A stretch of DNA of 5,413 nucleotides from an uncultured Ruminococcus sp. (GTDB lineage Bacteria > Bacillota > Clostridia > Oscillospirales > Acutalibacteraceae): the NCBI GenBank assembly GCA_951800855.1, contig CATOLC010000061.1, positions 1 to 5,413 of the forward strand, in the 5' to 3' direction. The translations under genes were made by a program, and so were the position numbers. The first letter of the stretch is position 1, and each line of letters begins with the position of its first letter. The notes beneath the pieces are model-generated. The model had not been told where the DNA came from, made no database searches, and worked only from the letters and a program-made list of their open reading frames with translations. This document shows positions 1 through 5,413 of this stretch, piece by piece.

Positions 1-111
1 TATAAAAATAAACATTTATTATTTTCTTTATTCCTTTTCATAAACTTCTAAATAACTACTCTATTTTCAAATTAGTTAATCCGGAACCTTTATCAAATAA
101 ATTAAATAATG

Positions 112-120
112 CATATGTTA
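112..120 (+). promoter_or_regulatory. Possible mother-cell sigma (SigK/SigE-type) -10 element for dpaAB
   Basis: CATATGTTA fits the CATA-N3-TA pattern of SigK -10 elements and also resembles SigE -10 elements. It lies about 25 nt before the dpaA start, which would give a very short leader containing the AGGAG ribosome binding site at 130-134. In B. subtilis spoVFAB is transcribed by SigK in the mother cell, so the position makes biological sense. I see no convincing AC-type -35 element at the right distance (the sequence there is TATCAAATAA), and AT-rich DNA gives such -10 matches by chance, so this is tentative. Confidence 0.3.
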
Positions 121-144
121 TAAGGGCAAAGGAGTGTAAATATT

Positions 145-1032
145 ATGACTGAAAAAACCAATTTTTGTGTTATTGGAGGAGACGCCAGGGGAATTTTTAT
201 GGCAGAATCTCTGATTAAAGACGGACACAATGTAAAGATATATGGATATTCACAAAAAAAGACAGGTGCAAAAATCACACCTAAAAAAGATATTGATTTG
301 GCGCTAGATAACAGTGATTTTATAATTTTGCCTGTTCCGGTAACTCGTGACGGAAAAACCCTAAATGCTCCCCTTTTTGATTCAAAAATAGATTTAGATG
401 ATGAATTCAGAAAAAAACTGGAAACAAAAAACATATTTTGCGGTGGTTCAGGAACTCTTCATAATATAGGGGAAAAATGGAAGAATTTATGTCTCATGGA
501 CTATTCTTCAAGAGAAGACTTTGCAATATTAAATGCTGTTCCTACGGCCGAAGGCGCTATCCAGATTGCTATGCAAGAATGTGAAGGGACTATTGACTCC
601 GGTAATTTTCTTGTAGTGGGTTTTGGAAGGATAGGAAAGATACTTTCAAAAAAATTAAAGAATTTGGGCGGGAAAGTCTCTGTCAGTGCACGTTCAGCTC
701 TTGATTTTGCCTGGATACAAACACTTGGGTACGAACCGCTGGAAACTAATAATCTGCCTGAATTTTTAGATTATGACGTTATATTTAATACAGTCCCGCA
801 CAGAATCTTTGACCGGTACAATCTGTTAAAATGCTGTGAAGGTGTAAAAATAATTGATTTAGCGTCAAGTCCAGGAGGAGTAGATTCAGATACTGCAGAC
901 TTTTTAGACATAAAAGTTATCAGTGCTACTGGTCTACCGGGGAAATTTTCACCTAAAACAGCTGGTGAAATCATAAAAAAAACCATATATAAAATGATAA
1001 AGGAGGAAGGATTATGGAAAAAATCAAAGTAG
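145..1032 (+). CDS. dpaA: Dipicolinate synthase subunit A (DpaA/SpoVFA)
   Basis: With DpaB, this subunit converts the lysine-pathway intermediate (hydroxy-tetrahydro/dihydrodipicolinate) to dipicolinic acid in the mother cell; DPA is then imported into the forespore core and gives heat resistance. At 295 residues it is close to B. subtilis SpoVFA (about 297). The N-terminal domain opens with the family signature IGGDARGIFMAESL (about 10-23), followed by LPVPVTRDG (62-70) and NAVPTAEGAIQIAM (130-143). A Rossmann NAD(P)-binding segment carries GFGRIG (159-164), then DVIFNTVPHRIF (211-222), IDLASSPGGVD (237-247) and ATGLPGKFSPKTAG (261-274). The ATG has an AGGAG site at 130-134, 10 nt upstream. 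The gene overlaps dpaB by 19 nt. It looks intact; I infer that it is expressed late in sporulation. Confidence 0.95.
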   Translation: MTEKTNFCVIGGDARGIFMAESLIKDGHNVKIYGYSQKKTGAKITPKKDIDLALDNSDFIILPVPVTRDGKTLNAPLFDSKIDLDDEFRKKLETKNIFCGGSGTLHNIGEKWKNLCLMDYSSREDFAILNAVPTAEGAIQIAMQECEGTIDSGNFLVVGFGRIGKILSKKLKNLGGKVSVSARSALDFAWIQTLGYEPLETNNLPEFLDYDVIFNTVPHRIFDRYNLLKCCEGVKIIDLASSPGGVDSDTADFLDIKVISATGLPGKFSPKTAGEIIKKTIYKMIKEEGLWKKSK

Positions 1033-1586
1033 GATTTGCTATTTGTGGTTCATTCTGTACGTTTGCAAAGGCATTAAACCAGATGGAAAAAATATATGAA
1101 ATGGGACATGAAATCGTTCCAATTATGTCATTTAATGCCTCAAAAATCGACACTCGTTTCGGAAAAGCAATTGATTTTGAACGAAAAATTGAAAAAATCT
1201 GCGGTAAAAAAGTAATCAAGACAATAGAAGATGCAGAACCAATTGGACCCCATGATATGGTTGATATTTTAGCCGTGGCACCATGTACCGGGAACACCCT
1301 TGGGAAATTATGCGGAGCAATAACAGATACTCCCGTGACAATGGCAGTAAAATCTCAACTTCGTGTACACAAACCCGTACTTTTAGCCTTAGCAACAAAT
1401 GATGCATTAGGTGCATCTGCACTAAATATAGGGAAGGCCATAAATATGAAAAACATATTTTTTGTTCCGATGAGTCAAGATGACCCCGACAAAAAACCTA
1501 ATTCTTTGGTTGCTGATTTTAATCTGCTAATTCCATCTCTGGAAAACGCCCTTAAAAATAATCAAATTCAACCGGTATATAAATAA
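1014..1586 (+). CDS. dpaB: Dipicolinate synthase subunit B (DpaB/SpoVFB)
   Basis: This is the flavoprotein-fold subunit of dipicolinate synthase, acting with DpaA in the mother cell. It has 190 residues, slightly shorter than B. subtilis SpoVFB (about 200). The N-terminal loop GFAICGSFCTF (7-17) is the flavoprotein-like phosphate-binding turn. The core contains DILAVAPCTGNTLGKLCG (84-101), then ITDTPVTMAVKSQLR (103-117), PVLLALATNDALG (121-133) and KNIFFVPMSQDDPDKKPNSL (146-165), all characteristic of the family. The ATG at 1014 follows a strong AGGAGG site (1001-1006) with a 7-nt spacer inside the end of dpaA, so the two subunits are probably translationally coupled. B. subtilis continues this operon with asd, dapG and dapA; here a terminator follows 58 nt after the stop, so the operon ends with dpaB. 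Confidence 0.95.
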   Translation: MEKIKVGFAICGSFCTFAKALNQMEKIYEMGHEIVPIMSFNASKIDTRFGKAIDFERKIEKICGKKVIKTIEDAEPIGPHDMVDILAVAPCTGNTLGKLCGAITDTPVTMAVKSQLRVHKPVLLALATNDALGASALNIGKAINMKNIFFVPMSQDDPDKKPNSLVADFNLLIPSLENALKNNQIQPVYK

Positions 1587-1644
1587 AATACTGCTCATCG
1601 ATATTATCTAAATAATTTACCAAAATTTTTTAATATAAAAAAAC

Positions 1645-1684
1645 AAATTATCCGGAAAAGCAAAGTACGCTCCCGGATAATTTT
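1645..1684. terminator. Bidirectional intrinsic terminator between convergent genes
   Basis: There is a perfect 11-bp inverted repeat, AAATTATCCGG (1645-1655) and CCGGATAATTT (1673-1683), with a 17-nt loop that can add a small AGC/GCT inner stem. On the + strand the stem runs into TTTT; on the - strand it is followed by TTTGTTTTTTTA. It therefore has U-tracts in both directions. It sits 58 nt after dpaB and 24 nt beyond the stop of the opposing gene (1708-2244), the expected place for a shared terminator. Confidence 0.88.
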
Positions 1685-1707
1685 CATTTAAGGAATTTTT
1701 AAAAAAT

Positions 1708-2244
1708 CTACTCTTGATTCTCTGGTATGTTCTTAACCCCAACCCCTTGACTCTTAAGAAAGTCCGCCATTACTGTCTCCAACTTTTTATTATATGGCCG
1801 AAACGACTCATTACAAACAGGACATTTAATTTTTTTCTTAGGTATAATAGGCACACCACTAGACCCCTGGATTTGATGAGATGTCACCGAGCCAAAATCA
1901 TCGATCATGAAGTCTTTGCACACACCTTTCTCTTCTGCACTAACCAATATTCCACGACTATCTCTCATATTTTCAATCGCCCCATTATAAACTTTGTTAT
2001 TACTTTTAGCATCATAGTATAACATCCCAAAATCTTTATTAAACTGTTCACAACTGTTTTTGTGTACATATCCAACCAACGATGCATACTGCTCTACAAA
2101 ATTTTCATTTTTACAATCTGCTTTTCTCAGGTTTCCTGCAATATTCTTCTTGCATAGCCCTAATGTTATATTTTCCACTTCCAGAAGAACATAGTCATCT
2201 TTTAACTTTTTCATAGCTTCTTGGCTAATTTTATATTCTGTCAT
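1708..2244 (-). CDS. Hypothetical protein with a single CPVC zinc-knuckle-like motif
   Basis: I do not recognise this 178-residue protein. The start is supported by an AAAGGAG site 9 nt before the ATG, and the gene has its own near-consensus promoter upstream and a terminator downstream, so it is probably a monocistronic expressed gene. The protein is hydrophilic, with no signal peptide or membrane segment that I can see. The N-terminal part is rich in Lys, Glu and Asn (MTEYKISQEAMKKLKDDY). Six Cys occur at 31, 44, 65, 109, 141 and 144. The last two form KCPVCNESFRPYNKK (140-154), which resembles the first half of a zinc ribbon, but no second CxxC follows in the remaining 34 residues. Either Cys109 or another chain completes a metal site, or the ribbon is degenerate. 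It separates two conserved core operons, which suggests an accessory or lineage-specific gene. Function unknown. Confidence 0.8.
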   Translation of the reverse strand: MTEYKISQEAMKKLKDDYVLLEVENITLGLCKKNIAGNLRKADCKNENFVEQYASLVGYVHKNSCEQFNKDFGMLYYDAKSNNKVYNGAIENMRDSRGILVSAEEKGVCKDFMIDDFGSVTSHQIQGSSGVPIIPKKKIKCPVCNESFRPYNKKLETVMADFLKSQGVGVKNIPENQE

Positions 2245-2338
2245 AATTTACCACTCCTTTTTTGTTTTAACTAATATTTTGTATTCCCCAAAATCCCACA
2301 ATTGGTATTGCTATAACAGCTCTTTTTAGTTTTTATAC

Positions 2339-2356
2339 ATAAAACAATTGTTTTAT
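2339..2356. promoter_or_regulatory. 18-bp perfect palindrome, candidate operator
   Basis: ATAAAACAATTGTTTTAT is its own reverse complement. It begins about 9 nt downstream of the -10 element (2365-2370, - strand), so it covers roughly +2 to +20 of the predicted transcript of the 178-residue gene. That is a classical position for a repressor site. It is flanked by a direct repeat TTTTATACA at 2331-2339 and 2351-2359, spaced 20 bp (about two helical turns). The palindrome is seen directly; the operator role is inference. AT-rich composition raises the chance of such palindromes, but 18 perfect bases centred on CAATTG is more than I would expect casually. Confidence 0.45.
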
Positions 2357-2364
2357 ACAATATA

Positions 2365-2393
2365 ATTATACATATATATATGAATAATATCAA
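2365..2393 (-). promoter_or_regulatory. Vegetative (SigA-type) promoter of the 178-residue gene
   Basis: Read on the - strand, TTGATA (2388-2393) and TATAAT (2365-2370) are separated by exactly 17 bp. This is a perfect -10 and a -35 with five of six consensus bases. The predicted start near 2358 gives a leader of about 115 nt before the ATG at 2244, with the ribosome binding site near its end. The spacer contains the alternating CATATATATATG. This is the best housekeeping promoter in the window. Confidence 0.7.
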
Positions 2394-2540
2394 CATTTTT
2401 TGTATAATTTGGTTAATGTTTTATGTATATTTAGTTGTTTGTTTGCAATTTATTATAAACAAAATTTAAAAAATTTTTTATTACCCCTGTTTTTATATTT
2501 TATAAATTATAAAAATTAATATTATCCCTTTTTTATGAAA

Positions 2541-2615
2541 AAATGGATGATACCCAAATCTTAGGGGACAATAGTCAAATTCCGCTACATCTTCACCTAC
2601 ACCTAAACGACAGAG
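2541..2615 (-). pseudogene. Candidate remnant of an IS66-type transposase (TnpC)
   Basis: On the - strand, the frame beginning just after a TAG (2616-2618) encodes LCRLGVGEDVAEFDY followed by CPLRFGYHPFFHKK. From memory of the family, IS66 TnpC proteins carry a conserved segment of the form LGEDVAEKLDYxPxxF just after their N-terminal Cys-containing region. The window fragment reproduces GEDVAE, then DY-x-P-x-x-F with one residue fewer between them. The frame is open upstream only as far as that stop and has no start codon or ribosome binding site. The downstream residues do not continue the IS66 pattern. The patch is richer in G and C than its surroundings. I read it as a short, decayed insertion-sequence fragment; a chance match is the alternative. 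Confidence 0.4.
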
Positions 2616-2707
2616 CTATTTGTCTGAATCCTGCTCTCTAATCTTTTTACTCAGTAAAAATTATTTAACTCTACTTTCGTAAATATCCAAAGAACTTTAA
2701 AAAATAT

Positions 2708-2743
2708 AATTATCCACACTTTCTGAAAAAAATGTGGATAACT
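2708..2743 (-). terminator. Hairpin formed by two inverted DnaA-box 9-mers; possible rpoD operon terminator
   Basis: TTATCCACA (2710-2718) and TGTGGATAA (2733-2741) form a perfect 9-bp inverted repeat. Transcribed on the - strand (downstream of rpoD), the stem can extend inward by U-G plus three U-A pairs and outward by G-U and A-U, giving about 15 bp with a 6-nt loop. It is followed by TATATTTTTT. Both extra wobbles are G-U only on this strand and would be A-C mismatches on the other, which favours an RNA hairpin here. It lies about 200 nt beyond the rpoD stop, far for a simple terminator. The same bases are two consensus DnaA boxes, so either or both roles are possible. Confidence 0.4.
2710..2741. 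promoter_or_regulatory. Pair of convergent consensus DnaA boxes
   Basis: Both arms are exact copies of the 9-mer TTATCCACA, the high-affinity DnaA-binding consensus known from E. coli and B. subtilis. They face each other with 14 bp between them, about 23 bp centre to centre. This is seen directly; binding by DnaA is inference. The region is not an obvious oriC (no dnaA or dnaN here), so a DnaA titration or regulatory site would be the interpretation. The alternative is an RNA hairpin downstream of rpoD that matches the box by coincidence. Confidence 0.4.
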
Positions 2744-2771
2744 TAACTTTTGTTAATATAAATCATTCGTT

Positions 2772-2900
2772 TTAGATAAGGGCGGGTCTAAATTTGTTGT
2801 AAGCACAAACAAAAACATTCATAACAAATTTAAAAGTACTTAAAGAACCATTTGGAACGGCGCTACAAAGTGGCTCAATTATTTCTTTAGAAATCTCATT
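2772..2900 (-). pseudogene. Startless open fragment, possible decayed gene end
   Basis: Between a TAA at 2901-2903 and a TAA at 2772-2774 the - strand holds 42 open codons with a protein-like mix of residues, including EPLCSAVPNGSLSTFKF and NVFVCAYNKFRPALI at the C-terminus. There is no plausible start at the upstream end and no ribosome binding site. The ending YNKFRP resembles the YNxxRP pattern near the C-terminus of many DDE (rve-type) transposases, but that motif is short and the usual His is absent. It may be mobile-element debris or simply non-coding sequence beyond rpoD; I cannot assign a family. Confidence 0.22.
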
Positions 2901-2942
2901 TTATCATATTTTCTTTCCGCTGGACACTCCCTTAGATAACAC

Positions 2943-4055
2943 TTAATCTAAAAAATCTTTTAGTTTTTTGCTTCGGCTGGGATGTCTCAATTTCCTTAGA
3001 GCTTTGCCCTCTATCTGGCGAATCCGTTCACGGGTAACGTGGAACTCCCTACCAACTTCTTCAAGCGTTCTGGGGTGTCCGTCAAGCAAACCGAACCGCA
3101 TCCTAAGGACTCTTTCTTCCCGTGGGGTCAAAGTATCCAAAACCTCGAGGAGCTGTTCTTTAAGCAATGTTTGAGATGCTTTTTCTGATGGAGCTATAGC
3201 ATCATTATCCGGTATAAAGTCTCCCAAATGGGTATCTTCTTCATCACCCACAGGAGAATCGAGTGACATTGGGTCCTGAGAGGCTTTCATTACTTCTTTG
3301 ACCTTTTCAGGTGAAATATTAAGCTCTTCTGCGACCTCCTCAGCAGACGGTTCTTCTCCATTATTATGCATCATCTGCCCCGACACGCGCCGGACTTTAT
3401 TCATAGTTTCTACCATGTGTACTGGAATTCTAATCGTCCTTGCCTGATCTGCAATCGCTCTAGTTATCGCTTGACGTATCCACCATGTGGCGTATGTTGA
3501 AAACTTAAACCCTTTTGAATAGTCAAACTTTTCAACAGCTTTAATTAAACCTAAATTGCCTTCTTGTATTAAATCAATAAAATGCATTCCCCGTCCCAAG
3601 TATCTTTTTGCTATACTTACAACAAGTCTTAAATTTGCTTCTGTCAGCCTTTTTTTGGCGTTTTCGTCACCCTCAGAAATCCTTATAGCTAAATCTATCT
3701 CTTCTTCTGGTGTAAGCAAAGGTATAAAGCCAATTTCCTTCAGATACACCTTAACAGGGTCCTCCGGACCCGAGCTTCCCGAATAAGAATTTTCTTCAGA
3801 TATATCTTCCGGATTCATTTTTATGTCAAAGGTTATATTGCCTTCCGAATGTGTATCCAATCCTTCAATTATTTCCACACCCATTGATTCCATTGAATCA
3901 TAAAGTTGCTCTATTTGATCAGGATCGAAATCAAGCTCTCCCATTGCATCCAGGATTTCATTAGTACTTATCTGACCATTAGTTTTCCCATGCTCTATAA
4001 TATCTTTTATAACCGTTTCTTTTGATTGAGTTCCGTTTTTCAGATTATCTTCCAT
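2943..4055 (-). CDS. rpoD: Primary RNA polymerase sigma factor RpoD/SigA
   Basis: This is the housekeeping sigma factor that directs RNA polymerase to -10/-35 promoters. At 370 residues it matches B. subtilis SigA (371) across its length. A short region 1.1 (about 10-62) leads through an acidic, Ser/Gly-rich linker to region 1.2 ([11 protein letters not shown], 99-109). Region 2 includes the core-binding [19 protein letters not shown] (161-179) and the -10 recognition/melting helix [20 protein letters not shown] (181-200). RIPVHMVET (209-217) starts region 3, and [18 protein letters not shown] (266-283) is region 3.2. Region 4 has [16 protein letters not shown] (307-322) and the -35 helix-turn-helix [20 protein letters not shown] (329-348). 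The ATG follows a strong GAGGAGGT site with a 7-nt spacer. It starts 19 nt after the dnaG stop, so the two are almost certainly cotranscribed. It appears intact. Confidence 0.98.
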   Translation of the reverse strand: MEDNLKNGTQSKETVIKDIIEHGKTNGQISTNEILDAMGELDFDPDQIEQLYDSMESMGVEIIEGLDTHSEGNITFDIKMNPEDISEENSYSGSSGPEDPVKVYLKEIGFIPLLTPEEEIDLAIRISEGDENAKKRLTEANLRLVVSIAKRYLGRGMHFIDLIQEGNLGLIKAVEKFDYSKGFKFSTYATWWIRQAITRAIADQARTIRIPVHMVETMNKVRRVSGQMMHNNGEEPSAEEVAEELNISPEKVKEVMKASQDPMSLDSPVGDEEDTHLGDFIPDNDAIAPSEKASQTLLKEQLLEVLDTLTPREERVLRMRFGLLDGHPRTLEEVGREFHVTRERIRQIEGKALRKLRHPSRSKKLKDFLD

Positions 4056-4074
4056 GGCTCTTACCTCCTCGATT

Positions 4075-5413
4075 TTATTTTTTTAACTCTTTCAATCCCT
4101 CTATGTACTTTTTTATTTCATTTTCATCCATATCTTTTGAACTTGCTAATTTATTTGCTTCTTTTTCTATTTTTATCACAGAAATATATTCATTAATATC
4201 ATTTTTGATTTGAGATGAAGGAATATAATTGCAAATCAATTTAGTTATATACCCCGACTCCTGCATATTAAACCCTTCAGATGTTATCGTTGTGACATCT
4301 ATATTCCGTCCGTTTTTATCAAGTCTACATATTGTTTCATAAATTTTCCGGTTCAAATCATTCGTAAATAAATCCGGCTCAACTCTAAAAGAAATATCTT
4401 CCACCATATCTAAATTATTCATAAGTGCTGATAAAAATAATTCTTCAGCTTTAATTGTGCGTAGACTTATTCCTCTATTTTTATCCTGCTTGTCCAACAT
4501 TCCGGAGATTTTCTGCTGGATTTTTTTAAATTTATTTGCATTTTCTGTTTTAAATTTACTCTTTTTAACTCTTTTTACCTGAAGCAAAATCGAACTTTTT
4601 TCTATTTCAACTTCCTCTCCAAGTTTTCCGGCATAAATTTCACATTCCATCTCATTCTCAATTTCGCTTAAGATTTTTATGCATTCATTTAAATATTTTA
4701 CTTTATCCTCAGATTTATCCAAATCATACTTAGATTTTATCCGTCCAAACCTATATTCCATATCACTAACAGAGTCTTTTACCAAATTTTTAAACCTTAT
4801 GCTTCCTTCTTTCCCATAAGATTTCATAAACTCATCCGGGTCTTTTCCTTTAGGGATACTTAATACTTTTACAAGCAAACCATTTGCCCTGCAAAGCTTA
4901 ATTGCTCTGTCCGAAGCTTTCTTCCCAGCTTCATCGGAATCGTAAGAAATCACTACCTCTTTTACGAACCGGGACATAAGCCTTACTTGACCTTCCGTAA
5001 GAGACGTTCCCAACGTCGCAACTGCATTTTTAAAGCCCGCCTGGTGCAGTGCTATAACATCCATGTACCCTTCTGCAAGTATCAGATTTCCCTCTGCGTT
5101 ATTTTTTGCAAAATTAAGAGCAAAAATATTCTCACTCTTTTTAAAAACTAAAGTATCCGAAGTGTTCAAGTATTTCGGCCCTGTATCCTCTATAGTCCGT
5201 CCGCCAAACGCAATTACGTTCCCTCTCAAATCTATTATAGGGAACATTACCCGTCCGCGGAACCTGTCGTATAATTTCCCATTTCGAGATAACATGGCTA
5301 CATTTGAAAGATTTAAAATATCATCACTATATCCTTTTTTCTTCAAATAATTAACAGCTGAAAATCCATCGCTCGGTGCATATCCTAATCCAAAATGACG
5401 AATAGTACTAATC
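4075..5413 (-). CDS. dnaG: DNA primase DnaG (partial, 5' end outside the window)
   Basis: Primase makes the RNA primers for the replication fork, working with the DnaB-type helicase. The frame is open to the window edge: upstream of the TTG at 5346 it continues with [15 protein letters not shown], a typical primase segment, so that TTG is an internal Leu codon and not the start. About 445 residues are visible; the CHC2 zinc-binding domain and the first part of the catalytic core lie beyond the edge. Visible features, numbered from the edge, are [10 protein letters not shown] (about 50-59), FGGR and PKYLN, then the Toprim domain with catalytic Glu in EGYMDVIAL (114-122), the DxD pair in YDSDEAG (157-163) and KGKDPDEF (188-195). 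The C-terminal ~125 residues resemble the helicase-binding bundle ([27 protein letters not shown]). The TAA stop is 19 nt before rpoD. No upstream rpsU can be assessed here. Confidence 0.97.
   Translation of the reverse strand, partial: ISTIRHFGLGYAPSDGFSAVNYLKKKGYSDDILNLSNVAMLSRNGKLYDRFRGRVMFPIIDLRGNVIAFGGRTIEDTGPKYLNTSDTLVFKKSENIFALNFAKNNAEGNLILAEGYMDVIALHQAGFKNAVATLGTSLTEGQVRLMSRFVKEVVISYDSDEAGKKASDRAIKLCRANGLLVKVLSIPKGKDPDEFMKSYGKEGSIRFKNLVKDSVSDMEYRFGRIKSKYDLDKSEDKVKYLNECIKILSEIENEMECEIYAGKLGEEVEIEKSSILLQVKRVKKSKFKTENANKFKKIQQKISGMLDKQDKNRGISLRTIKAEELFLSALMNNLDMVEDISFRVEPDLFTNDLNRKIYETICRLDKNGRNIDVTTITSEGFNMQESGYITKLICNYIPSSQIKNDINEYISVIKIEKEANKLASSKDMDENEIKKYIEGLKELKK

Larger units (their letters stand above)
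2245..2942. other. Long gene-free interval between the 178-residue gene and rpoD
   Basis: No intact gene is seen in this ~700-bp interval. From left to right it holds: the leader, palindrome and promoter of the 178-residue gene (2245-2393); a very AT-rich stretch with the A/T tract AAAAAATTTTTT at 2468-2479 (2394-2520); a relatively GC-richer patch with a transposase-like open fragment on the - strand (2541-2615); an inverted pair of DnaA boxes or hairpin (2708-2743); and another open, startless fragment (2772-2900) next to the end of rpoD. I infer decayed mobile DNA plus regulatory sequence. Confidence 0.6.

Noticed and set aside
102..434. 110-codon open frame on the - strand across the dpaA start
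   Set aside because: It is antisense to a confidently identified dpaA and shows no recognisable motif; it is a shadow frame.
1714..2022. 102-codon open frame on the + strand
   Set aside because: It is antisense to the 178-residue gene, lacks a ribosome binding site and has an implausible composition; the opposite strand has a good RBS and promoter.
2371..2382. CATATATATATG alternating palindrome
   Set aside because: It is simple alternating sequence inside the promoter spacer, and I see no reason to treat it as a separate site.
2490..2515. TTTTTATA / TATAAAAA inverted repeat
   Set aside because: It consists only of A and T in an extremely AT-rich stretch, so chance is sufficient and the hairpin would be weak.
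2535..2564. Nine-codon + strand ORF beginning ATGAAAAAATGG
   Set aside because: It is very short, has no ribosome binding site, and overlaps the transposase-like patch on the other strand.
2644..2660. TTTTTAC-TCA-GTAAAAA hairpin
   Set aside because: It has a 7-bp, mostly A-T stem without a following U-tract in either direction; not credible as a terminator.
2789..2832. TAAATTTGTT / AACAAATTTA inverted repeat
   Set aside because: The stem is AT-rich with a 20-nt loop and no U-tract, and it overlaps the open fragment; I could not support a function.
5344..5346. TTG at 5346 as the start of the primase gene
   Set aside because: The reading frame continues upstream to the window edge with a typical primase segment ([11 protein letters not shown]), so this is an internal Leu codon of a gene truncated by the window.

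Overview
The window looks like chromosomal DNA from an AT-rich, endospore-forming Firmicute, most likely a member of the Clostridia. The evidence is dipicolinate synthase (dpaA-dpaB, also called spoVFA-spoVFB), a SigA-type primary sigma factor very close to the Bacillus subtilis protein, strong AGGAGG-type ribosome binding sites, and AT-rich intergenic DNA. No species can be named from the sequence alone.

Layout. (1) Bases 1-144 are a leader with a possible mother-cell-type -10 element. (2) Bases 145-1586 (+) hold dpaA and dpaB, overlapping by 19 nt and translationally linked. Together they make the DPA stored in the spore core. (3) Bases 1645-1684 are a strong bidirectional hairpin terminator between the convergent dpaB and the next gene. 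(4) Bases 1708-2244 (-) encode an unrecognised 178-residue protein with a single CPVC knuckle. It has its own near-consensus vegetative promoter, and a perfect 18-bp palindrome lies at the predicted transcription start. (5) Bases 2245-2942 are a ~700-bp gap with no intact gene. It holds that promoter region, a probable decayed transposase fragment (IS66-like motif), a second open but startless fragment, and two perfect DnaA-box 9-mers (TTATCCACA) facing each other, which also form a hairpin. (6) Bases 2943-5413 (-) are dnaG (5' end outside the window) followed after 19 nt by rpoD/sigA, the conserved primase-sigma pair of the macromolecular synthesis operon.

How the parts relate. The dnaG-rpoD operon and the dpa operon are core functions (replication/transcription and sporulation). 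The stretch between them, 1708 to about 2900, looks like accessory sequence: an orphan gene with a probable autonomous promoter and operator, next to transposase debris. No complete new multi-gene system is visible. The points most worth a second look are the orphan gene with its palindromic operator, the inverted DnaA-box pair, and the degraded coding fragments.
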